From Anthoceros angustus (lineage: Eukaryota > Streptophyta > Anthocerotopsida > Anthocerotales > Anthocerotaceae), in contig MU008183.1 in NCBI GenBank assembly GCA_010909165.1, positions 248,001 through 312,000 of the forward strand: 64,000 bases of DNA. The letters run 5' to 3'. A program made the position numbers and the translations under genes. Under the pieces are notes generated by a model that ran no database searches, was not told the DNA's origin, and saw nothing but the letters and a program-made list of their open reading frames with translations. Of the stretch, positions 31,364 through 42,358 are shown one piece after another. Numbering within the stretch: the stretch's first letter is position 1; the number at the start of each line of letters is the position of its first letter.

Positions 31364-34040
31364 CTCTTTCTCCCAAGATCCATCCGGCTTTCGAGCTCTT
31401 TTCTCCGGCTGCGGTGGCTCGTGGAGAGATGCCTCACCGGTTTTTGTTCTTGCTAGGCTTGTCGCTATGGACAAGCACCCACCTCAGGCGCCCACTCGCG
31501 GTTGGGGAGGCCTTCATGCGGCTACTCGGCCGCACTATCTCTGCGCTCCCTTCTCCGGCACTTCAACCCCTTCAATTTGGCATTGCCACTCAGGGGCTGA
31601 GTGCGTGGTGCTAGGGGTGAAAGCTTGCCTTGATACCCACCCGGATTGGGTAGTCTTACGGTGGATGTCGAGCGCCTTCAATACCATTTCCGGGCGTCAT
31701 CTTTGAGGAGCTTAGGGATCTTGGCGGCGTCTAGAGTCTTATACCCTTTGTCCGGTGCTTCTACGGAGGTCCTCCAACCTCTACTACCTGAACGTCTCTT
31801 GGTTTGCCGTCTCGTCTTGGAATCGGCCACGGTACCAGGCAAGGCGACCGCGGTGCTCTCTTCGCTGCTCACTATAGGGCCTGTCTAGGGCCGCCCTCCA
31901 GCCTGTGTCTTCCCGTTGGCGGGATTCTCACATCCTCGGGCACAGGGACAAAGTCAAGGAGGCCTTTGAGATATTCTCTTCGAGCTTTCGTTGGTGGGCT
32001 TGAAGGTCAAGATGTCCAAGTGCAGCGTCGGTCCCGTCGGGATCACGCCTACTCTGCGGTTTCTGCGGGAGATTGCTCGGCTCTTGGTCTGCAGTTCTTG
32101 GGGTCCCCTTTGGTTCCCCGACTTCATTGGGAGCTTCACAAGGCCCTTGCAGGACCTCTCCCATATTGAAGACCTCCCTTTCTGGAGGATGCTCGGGTGG
32201 CCTTTGGAATCCTTTCCTTCTGTTTGCTAGGCGCCTGGTACCTCATCCGTCTGTGCCTCCGTCTCGGTCCTTTTGTCCGGCTCGGGGTTTGATCTGAAGA
32301 TTATGGATACTCTTGGGGACATCTTGGGCTCGGGGCTTTTGAGTGCCACAGGGGCGACTGGCAAGCATCCACACTGTGCAATTTGGGCGTGGGGTTGCTC
32401 ATGAGGTCTCTTCCCGGCTTTCTTGGGAGTTGGGCCCTCTGCCCCTTGGCTTCCGTTTCATCCTCCATGACAAGCCCTTTCTCGAGGATCTCGTATCAAG
32501 TGTGGAGGAGGGAACCTTCTCTCCAATCGTCCTTGAGGCGGGAGACATGTTATCGGCGGATGCTCGGAAGGACTTCCTTTCTCTACATTTATCAGATGGC
32601 TTTAGGGATTGCGCATCTGCTCGGCTCGGCGCCCTCATCCTCCGGGACCCCTCCATCCAGTCCACTAGGCGCGGCTCGCTCTTGTTCAGGAAGGCGGGTG
32701 TAGCTCTTGGCCCATGCATACAGATTTCACATCGCACCAACCACCTTCACTCTGCGATGCGATTCCGTCTCGGCCTACTCCGGCCTGGCTTCTTCGCTCC
32801 TCACTTGGCTCTGCTCTTAGCGTCTCTGGTGTCCACCTTGCTCGTTGTCCCCACTCATTATTGCCACTCACTCAGCCATCCGTGGTCATGTTTGCCATTG
32901 CTCGCGAAAGTGGCTATATGGCTGGAGGGAGGCGGGAGTATACTCTTCTTACGTCGTTCAATCGGGACTTATACCTTGTCGTGGCGACGAGGTTGTGGTG
33001 GCGGATGTAGTGGTTCGACCGCGTGGCGCCACCTCCTCAGTCATCACCAACCCTCCAGTGGGCTGCCGTCACTCTCAAGGTCATAAGTATAGCGAGGATG
33101 CAAGCGGGCCACCTCTTTATCCGCTTGCTCTAAAGCGTATGGGGCAATGGGGGACTTTGACAAATTCATCAAGTCTTGTGCCAAAGCTTACCATGCGCGA
33201 GCATAGTGCATGTCCTCTCGTACTTCACATACTTCAGGCGGGTTTCTATTGCTCTTGCGCTCTCAGCGATTCTCCATAAGGCGGCGGTGGGTGATGCCTT
33301 TTCCTCTTCCTCTGTGGTTTGCGGTAGTTTATTCTACATATGACATTGTGGGTGCGCTTGGTCACTTTAGGTAGGGAGCTCGATTGCTCCTCTTCCTCAA
33401 ACCCGGGTCCCCATTTATTGTCCCTTCCTAGATGGTCTCTTTCCATCGTTCTTTCACCTCAATAAATCATCTCGTGTGTTACTCGCACCATTGTTGTGTA
33501 ATGATGATGTTTTGAAATTCACAAGAGACGAGCAGATGTTGCTGCCATTGCGTGAGAATGGCTTTGCTGTGGATGATTGTGTTCTGTCTTGTGGGCTGAT
33601 TCATATTGTTCTTGTTTTGCTTTGTTCAGCTCTAAGCCTGGTTGCAGATGTGCAGCATGGCTTGACATATGTCTGACCTGTCAGGGTTTGGTGTGGCCTG
33701 TTGTGCCATTGTATGTGTTCCGACATGCAGCTGTTTACCATGCACGACAGTTCTGAATGTCAATCTGATATCTGCACACCCGTTGGAGATGACGATCTCG
33801 GTGCCTCTTGGCCACCTGCACCGGCGGATGCGTGCGCGGGGCCGTGAGCTTGGCCGCATTGGCGGGGTAGGGCGTGCCATGGCCAGCTTCACGATGGGCT
33901 GCGGCAGCAGCTCCCGCACGAAGGCGTTCACAGCCCTGCCCGGCAACTGGCGCTCGCGCGAAGCCGCGAACATCCATGCTCACGCGGAACACTCGCACTC
34001 GCCGCCCTCCATGGCCAAAACGCCCCTGCTACCGCCATCG
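31364..34040 (+). pseudogene. Reverse-transcriptase retroelement unit, tandem copy 1
   Basis: Plus-strand pieces in several frames read, in order: LAVGEAFMRLLGRTI, then SAFNTISGRHL (the V-D-x-x-x-A-F-N-x-[VI]-S region), IPFVRCFYG, GTRQGD, a degraded A-D-D-S-H-I-L-G region near 31920-31945, GLKVKMSKC, and a tail with SPLIIATHSAI and DEVVVADVVVRPRG. This is the fingers-palm order of an RVT_1 reverse transcriptase of the non-LTR type. Frameshifts make it non-coding as it stands. The last 400 bp (33640-34035) contain, on the minus strand, a separate coding-like exon. The unit starts at CTCTTTCTCCC (31364), which recurs at 34041 and 36781. Confidence 0.65.
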
Positions 34041-36780
34041 CTCTTTCTCCCGAAGATCCATCTAGCGGCTTTCGAGCTCTTTTCTCCGGCTGCGGTGGCT
34101 CGTGGAGAGATGCCTCACCGGTTTTTGTTCTTGCTAGGCTTGTCGCTATGGACAAGCACCCACCTCAGGCGCCCACTCGCGGTTGGGAGGCCTTCATGCG
34201 GCTACTCGGCCGCACTATCTCTGCGCTCCCTTCTCCGGCACTTCAACCCCTTCAATTTGGCATTGCCACTCAGGGGCTGAGTGCGTGGTGCTAGGGGTGA
34301 AAGCTTGCCTTGATACCCACCCGGATTGGGTAGTCTTACGGTGGATGTCGAGCGCCTTCAATACCATTTCCGGGCGTCATCTTTGAGGAGCTTAGGGATC
34401 TTGGCGGCGTCTAGAGTCTTATACCCTTTGTCCGGTGCTTCTACGGAGGTCCTCCAACCTCTACTACCTGAACGTCTCTTGAGTTTCGCCGTCTCGTCTT
34501 GGAATCGGCCACGGTACCAGGCAAGGCGACCGCGGTGCTCTCTTCGCTGCTCACTATAGGGCCTGTCTAGGGCCGCCCTCCAGCCTGTGTCTTCCCGTTG
34601 GCGGGCATTCTCACATCCTCGGGCACAGGGACAAAGTCAAGGAGGCCTTTGAGATATTCTCTTAGAGCTTTCGTTGGTGGGCTTGAAGGTCAAGATGTCC
34701 AAGTGCAGCGTCGGTCCCGTCGGGATCACGCCTACTCTGCGGTTTCTGCGGGAGATTGCTCGGCTCTTGGTCTGCAGTTCTTGGGGTCCCCTTTGGTTCC
34801 CCCGACTTCATTGGGAGCTTCCTGGACAAGGCCCTTGCAGGACCTCTCCCATATTGAAGACCTCCCTTTGCTGGAGGATGCTCAGGTGGCCTTTGGAATC
34901 CTTTCCTTCTGTTTTGCTAGGCGCCCTGGGTACCTCATCCGTACGCTGCCTCCGTCTCCGGTCCTTTTGTCCCGGCTCCGGGGGTTTGATACGAAGATTA
35001 TGGATACTCTTGGGGACATCTTGGGCTCAGGGGCTTTTGAGTGCCACAGGGGCGACTGGCAAGCATCCACACTGTGCAATTTGGGCGTGGGGTTGCTCAT
35101 GAGGTCTCTTCCCGGCTTTCTTGGGAGTTGGGCCCTCTGCCCCTTGGCTTCCGTTTCATCCTCCATGACAAGCCCTTTCTCGAGGATCTCGTATCAAGTG
35201 TGGAGGAGGGAACCTTCTCTCTCAATCGTCCTTGAGGCGGGAGACATGTTATCGGCGGATGCTCGGAAGGACTTCCTTTCTCTACATTTATCAGATGGCT
35301 TTAGGGATTGCGCATCTGCTCGGCTCGGCGCCCTCATCCTCCGGGACCCCTCCATCCAGTCCACTAGGCGCGGCTCGCTCTTGTTCAGGAAGGCGGGTGT
35401 AGCTCTTGGCCCATGCATACAGATTTCACATCGCACCAACCACCTTCACTCTGCGATGCGATTCCGTCTCGGCCTACTCCGGCCTGGCTTCTTCGCTCCT
35501 CACTTGTGAGTGCGGCTCTGCTCTTGGCGTCTCGGTGTCCACCTTGCTCGTTGTCCCCACTCATTATTGCCACTCACTCAGCCATCCGTGACGTCATGTT
35601 TGCCATTGCTCGCGAAAGTGGCTATATGGCTGGAGGGAGGCGGGAGTATACTCTTCTTACAGTCGTTCAATCGGGACTTATACCTTGTCGTGGCGACGAG
35701 GTTGTGGTGGCGGATGTAGTGGTTCGACCGCGTGGCGCCACCTCCTCAGTCATCACCAACCCTCCAGTGGGCTGCCGTCACTCTCAAGGTCCATAAGTAT
35801 AGCGGGATGCAAGCGGGCCACCTCTTTATCCGCTTGCTCTAAAGCGTATGGGGCAATGGTGAGGACTTTGACAAATTCATCAAGTCTTGTGCCAAAGCTT
35901 ACCATGCGCAGCATAGTGTATCGCCTCTCAGATTACAAAGATACTCCGGCTGGTTTCTATTGCTCTTCAGCGCTCTCAGCGGCGATTCTCCATAAGGCGG
36001 CGGTGGGTGATGCCTTTTCCTCTTCCTCTACGTGGTTTGCGGTAGTTTATTCTACCCGCATATGACATTGTGGGTGCGATTGGTCACTTTAGGTAGGGAG
36101 CTCGGTTGCTCCTCTTCACTCCGACCCCCGGGTCCCCATTTGTTGTCCCTTCCTAGATGGTCTCTTTCCATCGTTCTTTCACCTCAATAAATCATCTCTC
36201 GTATTGTGCTACTGCACCATTGTTGTGTAATGATGATGTTTTGGAAATTCACAAGAGGACGAGCAGACTGTTGCTGCCATTGCGTGGAGAATGGCTTTGC
36301 TGTGGATGATTGTGTCTGTCTTGTGGGCTGATTCATGTTGTTCTTGTTTTGCTTTGTTCAGCTCTAAGCCTGGTTGCAGATGTGCAGCATGGCTTGACAT
36401 ATGTCTGACCTGTCAGGGTTTGGTGTGGCCTGTTGTGCCATTGTATGTGTTCCGACATGCAGCTGTTTACCATGCACGACAGTTCTGAATGTCAATCTGA
36501 TATCTGCACACCCGTTGGAGATGACGATCTCGGTGCCCTTGGCCACCTGCACCGGCGGATGCGTGCGCAGCGGGGCCGTGAGCTTGGCCGCATTGGCGGG
36601 GTAGGGCGTGGCCATGGCCAGCTTCACGATGGGCTGCGGCAGCAGCTCCCGCACGAAGGCGTTCACAGCCCTGCCCGGCAACCGGGCGCTCGCGCGGAAG
36701 CCGCGAACATCCATGCTCACGCGGAACACTCGCACCTCGCCGCCCTCCATGGCCAAAACGCCCCCCTGCTACCGCCATCG
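34041..36780 (+). pseudogene. Reverse-transcriptase retroelement unit, tandem copy 2
   Basis: Near-identical second copy of 31364-34040, about 63 bases longer, the difference being many 1-6-base indels. The longest open piece is 34598-35509 (303 codons), covering the region after the A-D-D motif through a CHRGDWQAS segment and beyond. It carries the same minus-strand exon at its far end. Confidence 0.68.
36390..36756 (-). pseudogene. Unidentified coding-like exon at the end of each RT unit
   Basis: On the minus strand from ATG 36756 the frame reads MAMEGGEVRVFRVSMDVRG, then LPGRAVNAFVRELLPQPIV, HPPVQVAKGTEIVISNG, and then possible splice donors (GTGTGC or GTAAAC). GC-rich third positions and even composition look like a host exon. 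The same exon is at 33640-34035 with frameshifts. I do not recognise the family. It may be a captured first exon or part of the duplicated chromosomal unit. Confidence 0.4.
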
Positions 36781-37323
36781 CTCTTTCTCCTGCTGGGGAC
36801 CATGTCACTGCTTCTCTCGTTTGCGACACCGCTCAAGATCGCATTCCACTGACTGCAACATCCCGGGCCTGGGCTGAAGCTTGGCCCCAGCGCCCCTGAA
36901 GGCTTGAACGGAGTTATGTACCTACTTGTGTATTACATACAGTGACACACGCTGTGCCTTGGGTGAGTTTTCTTCGTTTTCCATGCTCATCGAGACCTGC
37001 CCGAAGATCGGGTCTCGTTTGGCACACTGGGCAGTGGAGATCGTTTCTTCAAATGTGATGCATGGATGTCGATGATGTTGTCTTCACACTTGATCCATAT
37101 GGATGTGATGTCTCCACGCATGATGCGCTCCAACGGGGTGTTATTCGGTATGCCCTCGAGCATAGCGTGAAGAGAAGAAGAAGAAGGCTTTGTGGGTTCG
37201 CATGCCTGTCGATGCACCTCCAAACGAGTACCTGTACGCCCGTGTGGTGTGGTCATACACAGCACCTGGGCCTTCTGCCATACTCTGTTGTTAGACTCAT
37301 CTTCCGACAGCGGTCCCTGAAGG
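36781..37323. other. Region between RT units and PPR gene
   Basis: No firm gene. Could be the 5' region of the PPR gene. An open frame (37062-37589) overlaps its N-terminus in another phase and has no family match. Confidence 0.4.
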
Positions 37324-39948
37324 ATGGCCCCTATATGGCAACCGGACCCTTTGTGGACCCAACAAGTTGGTGTGTGTACAGGGATTCTACCAGGAGCTCC
37401 CGCTCACATCGTCTTAGGGAGTCAACCCCTGGCAAACAAAGCCTCCAGGTGCAGCAGTGTAAGGAGCCCAGCACTTCCACTTCCGAGAAAATGTGTGGGT
37501 GGGGACGGGCTTTCCAGCCAGGAGCAGGAGCACTTGTGGCAACAATTTTTTCTGGACCCTACCATGTGGTGGGACAACAGACGAGGTAAGGAGAGCTCCA
37601 ATTCGCCTGACTTCCGGCGTAAGGGGTCCGGCGAGGTGCTGTGGTTAAACAACATGTTGAAGCCAGCTTGGGTTGATGGGCAGCTCGTTTCCTTGGATAT
37701 GCAGATGGGTCACGGTGCCTCTCCTTCCGAGTCTGGCTCTCTGGATAAGCCTGAACCTGGCAGGGGTGCAGGATCGGAAATGAGCGTGGTAACGGCTGGA
37801 ACCGTGAGCATGTTGTGTCAGCAGGGGAAGCTTTTTGAGGCCGTTGGAGCCCTGGAATGTCTGGCGCAGACAGGCTCTGCTGTTTCTGAGTATCTGTGTT
37901 ACACTGTGCTAAAACTGTGTACAGCTAAGAAGGATTTGGTTGTGGGGCGACGAGTTCATGATCTGTGTCAAACTTGGGTACGAGTCGATGCATACTTGGG
38001 GAACCATATCTTGCGCATGTATGCATGTGGAGGTAGGCTGCAGGAGGCCATGGATGTGTTCACCAGGGTGGGCAAACCAGATGTCTTCATGTGGTTTCCA
38101 TAATCTCTGCACATGCTAAGCATGGGAAACCTAATGAGGCCATACAACTGTACCATGAGATGCGTAGGTCAGGAGTGAAGGCAATGGTCACGTCTTTGTA
38201 GCTGCCCTTCAAGCTTGTGCATTTGCTGCCGACTTGGAATCTGGCAGAAAAGTGCACTGTGATGTGTTGTACAGTGGCACTCCTGCTGACTTGTTTGTTG
38301 GCAACTGCCTGGTGGACATGTATGCAAAATGTGGTGAACTGAAAGATGCACGCCAGGTTTTGACAGCATGGCCACAAAGGATGTGGTGACATGGAATGCC
38401 CTGATATCTGGGTATGCAAAATGTGGTGAACTGGATGGTTTTGACAGCATGAACACAAAGGATGTGGTGACATGGATGCCCTGATTGGGTATGCACAGCA
38501 AGGACTCGGCCAAGAGGCGCTTGTTGTGTATGGACAAATGGAGCAGGAGGGCCTCATTTTGGCTGACCATGTTACTTTTGCTTGCCTTCTGAAGGCCTGT
38601 GCAAGCACTGGTGCCTTACAGAAGGGCAGGCTGCACTCACAGATTGTCAAAGAGGACTGCTGGATAACGTAGTGGTGGGCAACTGCCTGGTGGACATGTA
38701 TGCAAAATGTGGTGAACTGGAAGATGCACGCCAGGTTTTGACAGCTTGGCCACAAAGGATGTGGTGACATGGAATGCCCTGATTGCTGGGTATGCAGCAA
38801 GGACTCGGCCAAGCTTGTGTATGGACAAATGGAGGAGGCGGGCCTCATTTTGGCTGACCATGTTACTTTTGCTTGCCTTCTGAAGGCCTGTGCAAGCACT
38901 GGTGCCTTACAGAAGGGCAGGCAGCTGCACTCAGATTGTCGAAGAGGACTGCTGGATAACGCTGCCTGGACATGTATGCAAAATGTGGTGAACTGGAAGA
39001 TGCACGCCAGGTTTTGACAGCATGAACACAAAGGATGTGGTGACATGGACCCTGATATCTGGGTATGGTACTTGTGATGAAGGTCACAAGGCACTAGCTT
39101 GTTTTGAGGAGATGTTAGTTGCCGGTATTCAGCCTAATGATGCTACTTTCACTTGCCTTTTGGTAGCATGCAGTCATGAGGGACTGGTCCACGAGGGTCG
39201 CAAGCACTTTGATTCCATGGCTGAACAGCATGGCATCAAACCTACTGTTGAGCATTATATCTGCATGATTGATCTTCTTGGGCGGACTGGCCATTTGGAT
39301 GAGGCAGAGAAGATGCTGTTATCGTGCGAGGGCCAAAGTAAGGTTGTGGGCTTGACGTCTTTGTTGAGTGCCTGCAAGAGTCACGGGGATATAGAGAGGG
39401 CGATCTGGTGTTTTGAAAGCATTGTTAGGCTGGACCCCCAGGAGGCGCCCGCCTATGTGCTTATGGCCAATGCCTATGCAGATGCAGGTAGGTGGGCCGA
39501 TGTAGACAGGATTGAAACACAGAGACTGGTAGCAGGAGCTAACAAGAAACCTGCAGTGGCGACCATTGAGGTAAATAAGGAGGTGCATAGATTTCTGGTG
39601 GGAGAATGGAGAGAGGATATTGCGCTTAAGGCAGAGAGCACGAATGCACGCGTGAAGCAGGAAGGAGGCCACGTACCTCACACAAAGTTGGTGTTGAAGC
39701 CAGTGTGTGAGAAGGAAAAGGAAGATGTGCTTTGTGGGCATGCTGAGAAGCTAGCTCTGGCGTTTGGTCTCTTGAACACTCCGAGTGGGACACCTCTGGT
39801 GGTAACGAAGAATCTACGCATGTGCAGTGACTGCCACAGTTCCACGGAGATCATGTCCAGACTTGAACAAAGAGACATTGTTGTACGGGATGGGTACCGG
39901 GTGCATAGATTTGCAGCTGGTTGTTGCAGTTGTAAGGGTCGACCCTGA
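37324..39948 (+). CDS. PPR protein of the DYW:KP class with N-terminal PDF (OSB-type) motif; apparent frameshifts
   Basis: An intronless plant organelle RNA-editing factor. The 37324-38103 part has a PDF-type motif at about 37528-37674 (DPTMWWDNRRGK, SPDFRRKG, LWLNN, PAWV), then PPR repeats. PPR repeats continue to 39060, including a segment present about three times (MYAKCGEL, DARQVF, DVVTWNALI, GYAQQGLGQEAL, HVTFACLLKACASTGALQKGR). From 39022 the frame is clean: more PPRs, E-type motifs, a PG-box equivalent reading NKKPAVATIEVNKEVHRFLVG, then a DYW deaminase with H-A-E (39739-39747), LRMCSDCHSS and a C-terminal CCSCKGRP. Lys-Pro in the PG box plus a GRP ending define the DYW:KP group, linked to U-to-C editing. 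Several 1-2-base losses (for example a missing T in CAGGTTTTGACAGC) break the middle; I regard most as sequence errors. The start codon choice is uncertain. Confidence 0.85.
38260..39060. repeat. Tandem PPR-coding duplications
   Basis: GGTGGACATGTATGCAAAATG recurs near 38312 and 38691 and, shortened, near 38968. GACCATGTTACTTTTGC recurs near 38565 and 38857. Units of about 300-390 bp are nearly identical in sequence but differ by small deletions. Confidence 0.85.
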
Positions 39949-42358
39949 GAGTAATGAAGAAGAAGCCAGTGCCCAAGTGTGCACGCCAGAGAATCTTCTG
40001 TTGGGTTGAATGTGCAGGAAAATACACTTTCATCAAGTCGCACAACGATGAGGGAGGCGTTCATATGCATGTACATGGTATGTACAAGTCCTCGTCACGG
40101 CATCCTACTTGCAATTTCTGACATACACTCTGAACTTAAGCAGGAAACCTTACCCGATGGCTCACACTGGACTGGAAGGATTCAGATGAAAAGTGCAGTT
40201 ACTGACAAGTGACATGCCTATCTTGTTGATGGGAAGTGGTTGATCTTCCCATTCTCAATATCTGCAAGGTCCAACTCCAGCCTGCCTCATGGCTATCTGC
40301 AGCATAGCTGCGTGTACTCCCCAGAAAATGAGGCCATGAGCTCTGCTCTTTTTTCTCTAGGAAAGCAACCCGCCTTTTCTACCAGGAGCTATATCGGCTG
40401 GCGCAGGAATAAGGGATCGGAAGCAGGCCTACCGGCCTTATGCCAAGAATGTTAACGAGATCGACATGACGGTGCCCAAATAGAAGGCCCTACTCCTGCA
40501 CAGGTCTTTATTGGCTTGTCTTCATGGTGATTGTCTCTCTGGCGGGGGCTTGCATGCCTGCATGCTCCCTTCCCTTGTGGCCCTGCGTCATGTTGGCTTT
40601 GGAGTTTTTGGCTGGAGAAGACAACCTCCCCTTGTGGGTAACAATTTTTGACTTGATAGATCATGGCGCAGGAGATGGGTGAGTACCAGCACCGCGTGGT
40701 TTATCCTCTAGTAAGGGATAAGGGATCGGTCTAGGGGGGATGGGCCTGTCGGATTCCTTACTTGGTTTATCTCCTTCGGTCCTGACTGCCAAGCCTTGAG
40801 GTATTATAGATCGTGTTGAGGTGATCAATAACACAATTTTGTTACTTTTCACCTGTGTAGGCAACACAAACCGGTCTTGCAAGTCATGGGCTACGATATC
40901 CAAGAGAACTCATGGCGACAACTTGTTGACTAAGCTGGGGGGGAGACTATTTCTAGTGGGGACTTGGAGCCTTTATCAGAGAATTTGAGGACGTGTGTGT
41001 TGGATTATGTCTAATGGAACCACTATTACCTTCGCAGCTGAAGGTTTATTGAAAATCCTGTTGGTACTGTTATTTTTTTTAATTTGGTATTTTGAAAATA
41101 AATCAAAACAACCCCGGGGGAGAAATCTTCAGCAAGGGTTCTGATTCCCCTATGTTACACATCGTATCATCCCAACAGAAGAGACTTTACTCTTCCCGAG
41201 GTCATCCGAGTACGTGCCTAGATACCATCGCAGGTTATGTGGGACTTGGGAAGAACTCCCTCACCCACTAAAACTCCCCACCTTTACCTTTGCCCGAGAA
41301 TAAGGGCTGCCATACATTGCTGCATCGGCTCCAATAGCAGCCGACTGTTATTAGCAGGGCTAGAGGTTTCTCCTAACAGGACTGACGAAGTGCTTGCCTG
41401 CATTTCTAGCTTCTCAGATTAGTGTTGTGATGGGACTGTTGCAAAAAGCTCGTCACTTAATCGGTGTTGAGGAACCAGGCTTGAATGAAATTGTGGGGGT
41501 TATGACCCTTGATCTTCTGTGTCCCTTTGAATAGCAGGCTGGGCACCAGCAGAACATCGCTCCTTACTGCTGTATGTGTGGTTGCAGGATTCGCCATGGG
41601 CTGTGCATCGTTTCGCATTAGAACTGATCGATCTTGTATCTTACTGTGTTGTATTTCCCTGACTCTGATTCTGACTGTTCAGCTGAATGCCTAATAGCCC
41701 GGTCTTGATACATCCAGTCTTACCGCTTGCCCGTCGAGTCGTCCTGTGTGCAGTTGGCGAGAATACCTGACTGGTGAAAGTGTTTGTTACCCAGGCTTAA
41801 AGCTCCCGGAAGGTATTGCATGGATCTGACCAGACTTGCTCGTCAAGCTGTCACTGTGCAGCCGAGGAAACCTCAGAACCCTGCTGCCCTGTCAAGCCTC
41901 TTTTACCTGAGAGAAATCTAGTGTAAACAGTACTTTCCCCATGTCAAATTCGAAGCCAAATGTCACTTTTTGTCGCTGGCATGCGATCGTACCCAACAGA
42001 GACACGACGGTATGCCAACGCCTCTGCCACGTTCATAGCCTTCCTTGAAGGACCTTCACATCTTGCCCGCGCCAGCTGAAGGCACGGAGGGAGCATTAGC
42101 AATTGTTCCTTCAGCAGCGATCTTGCCTTGTTGTTCTTTTCGGGACACAGTGCTGTGCATTAGGGGAACCTGTGAAAATTGTTGCTCCTTTTACACCTTG
42201 TCAACCCGATTGCTCAAACGTACACGTTTGATATTAGTGTCAAAGTCTTGTAAGAGGAACTTAGCTCTGGCGTCTTGAGAAAATTTTGACAAGGGCTCTA
42301 CAAGCCTGCTTTTGTTCAACCCAACAACGGGGTTTGTGATTCCTCACCTTCTTCCCTG
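39949..42358. other. Long gene-free stretch downstream of the PPR gene
   Basis: Only short unsupported open frames. Likely 3' UTR and intergenic DNA. No repeat array seen. Confidence 0.5.

Noticed and set aside
37062-37589. Alternative 175-codon frame at the PPR 5' end
   Set aside because: It overlaps the PDF-motif frame in another phase and has no motif; the PDF/PPR frame is the supported one.
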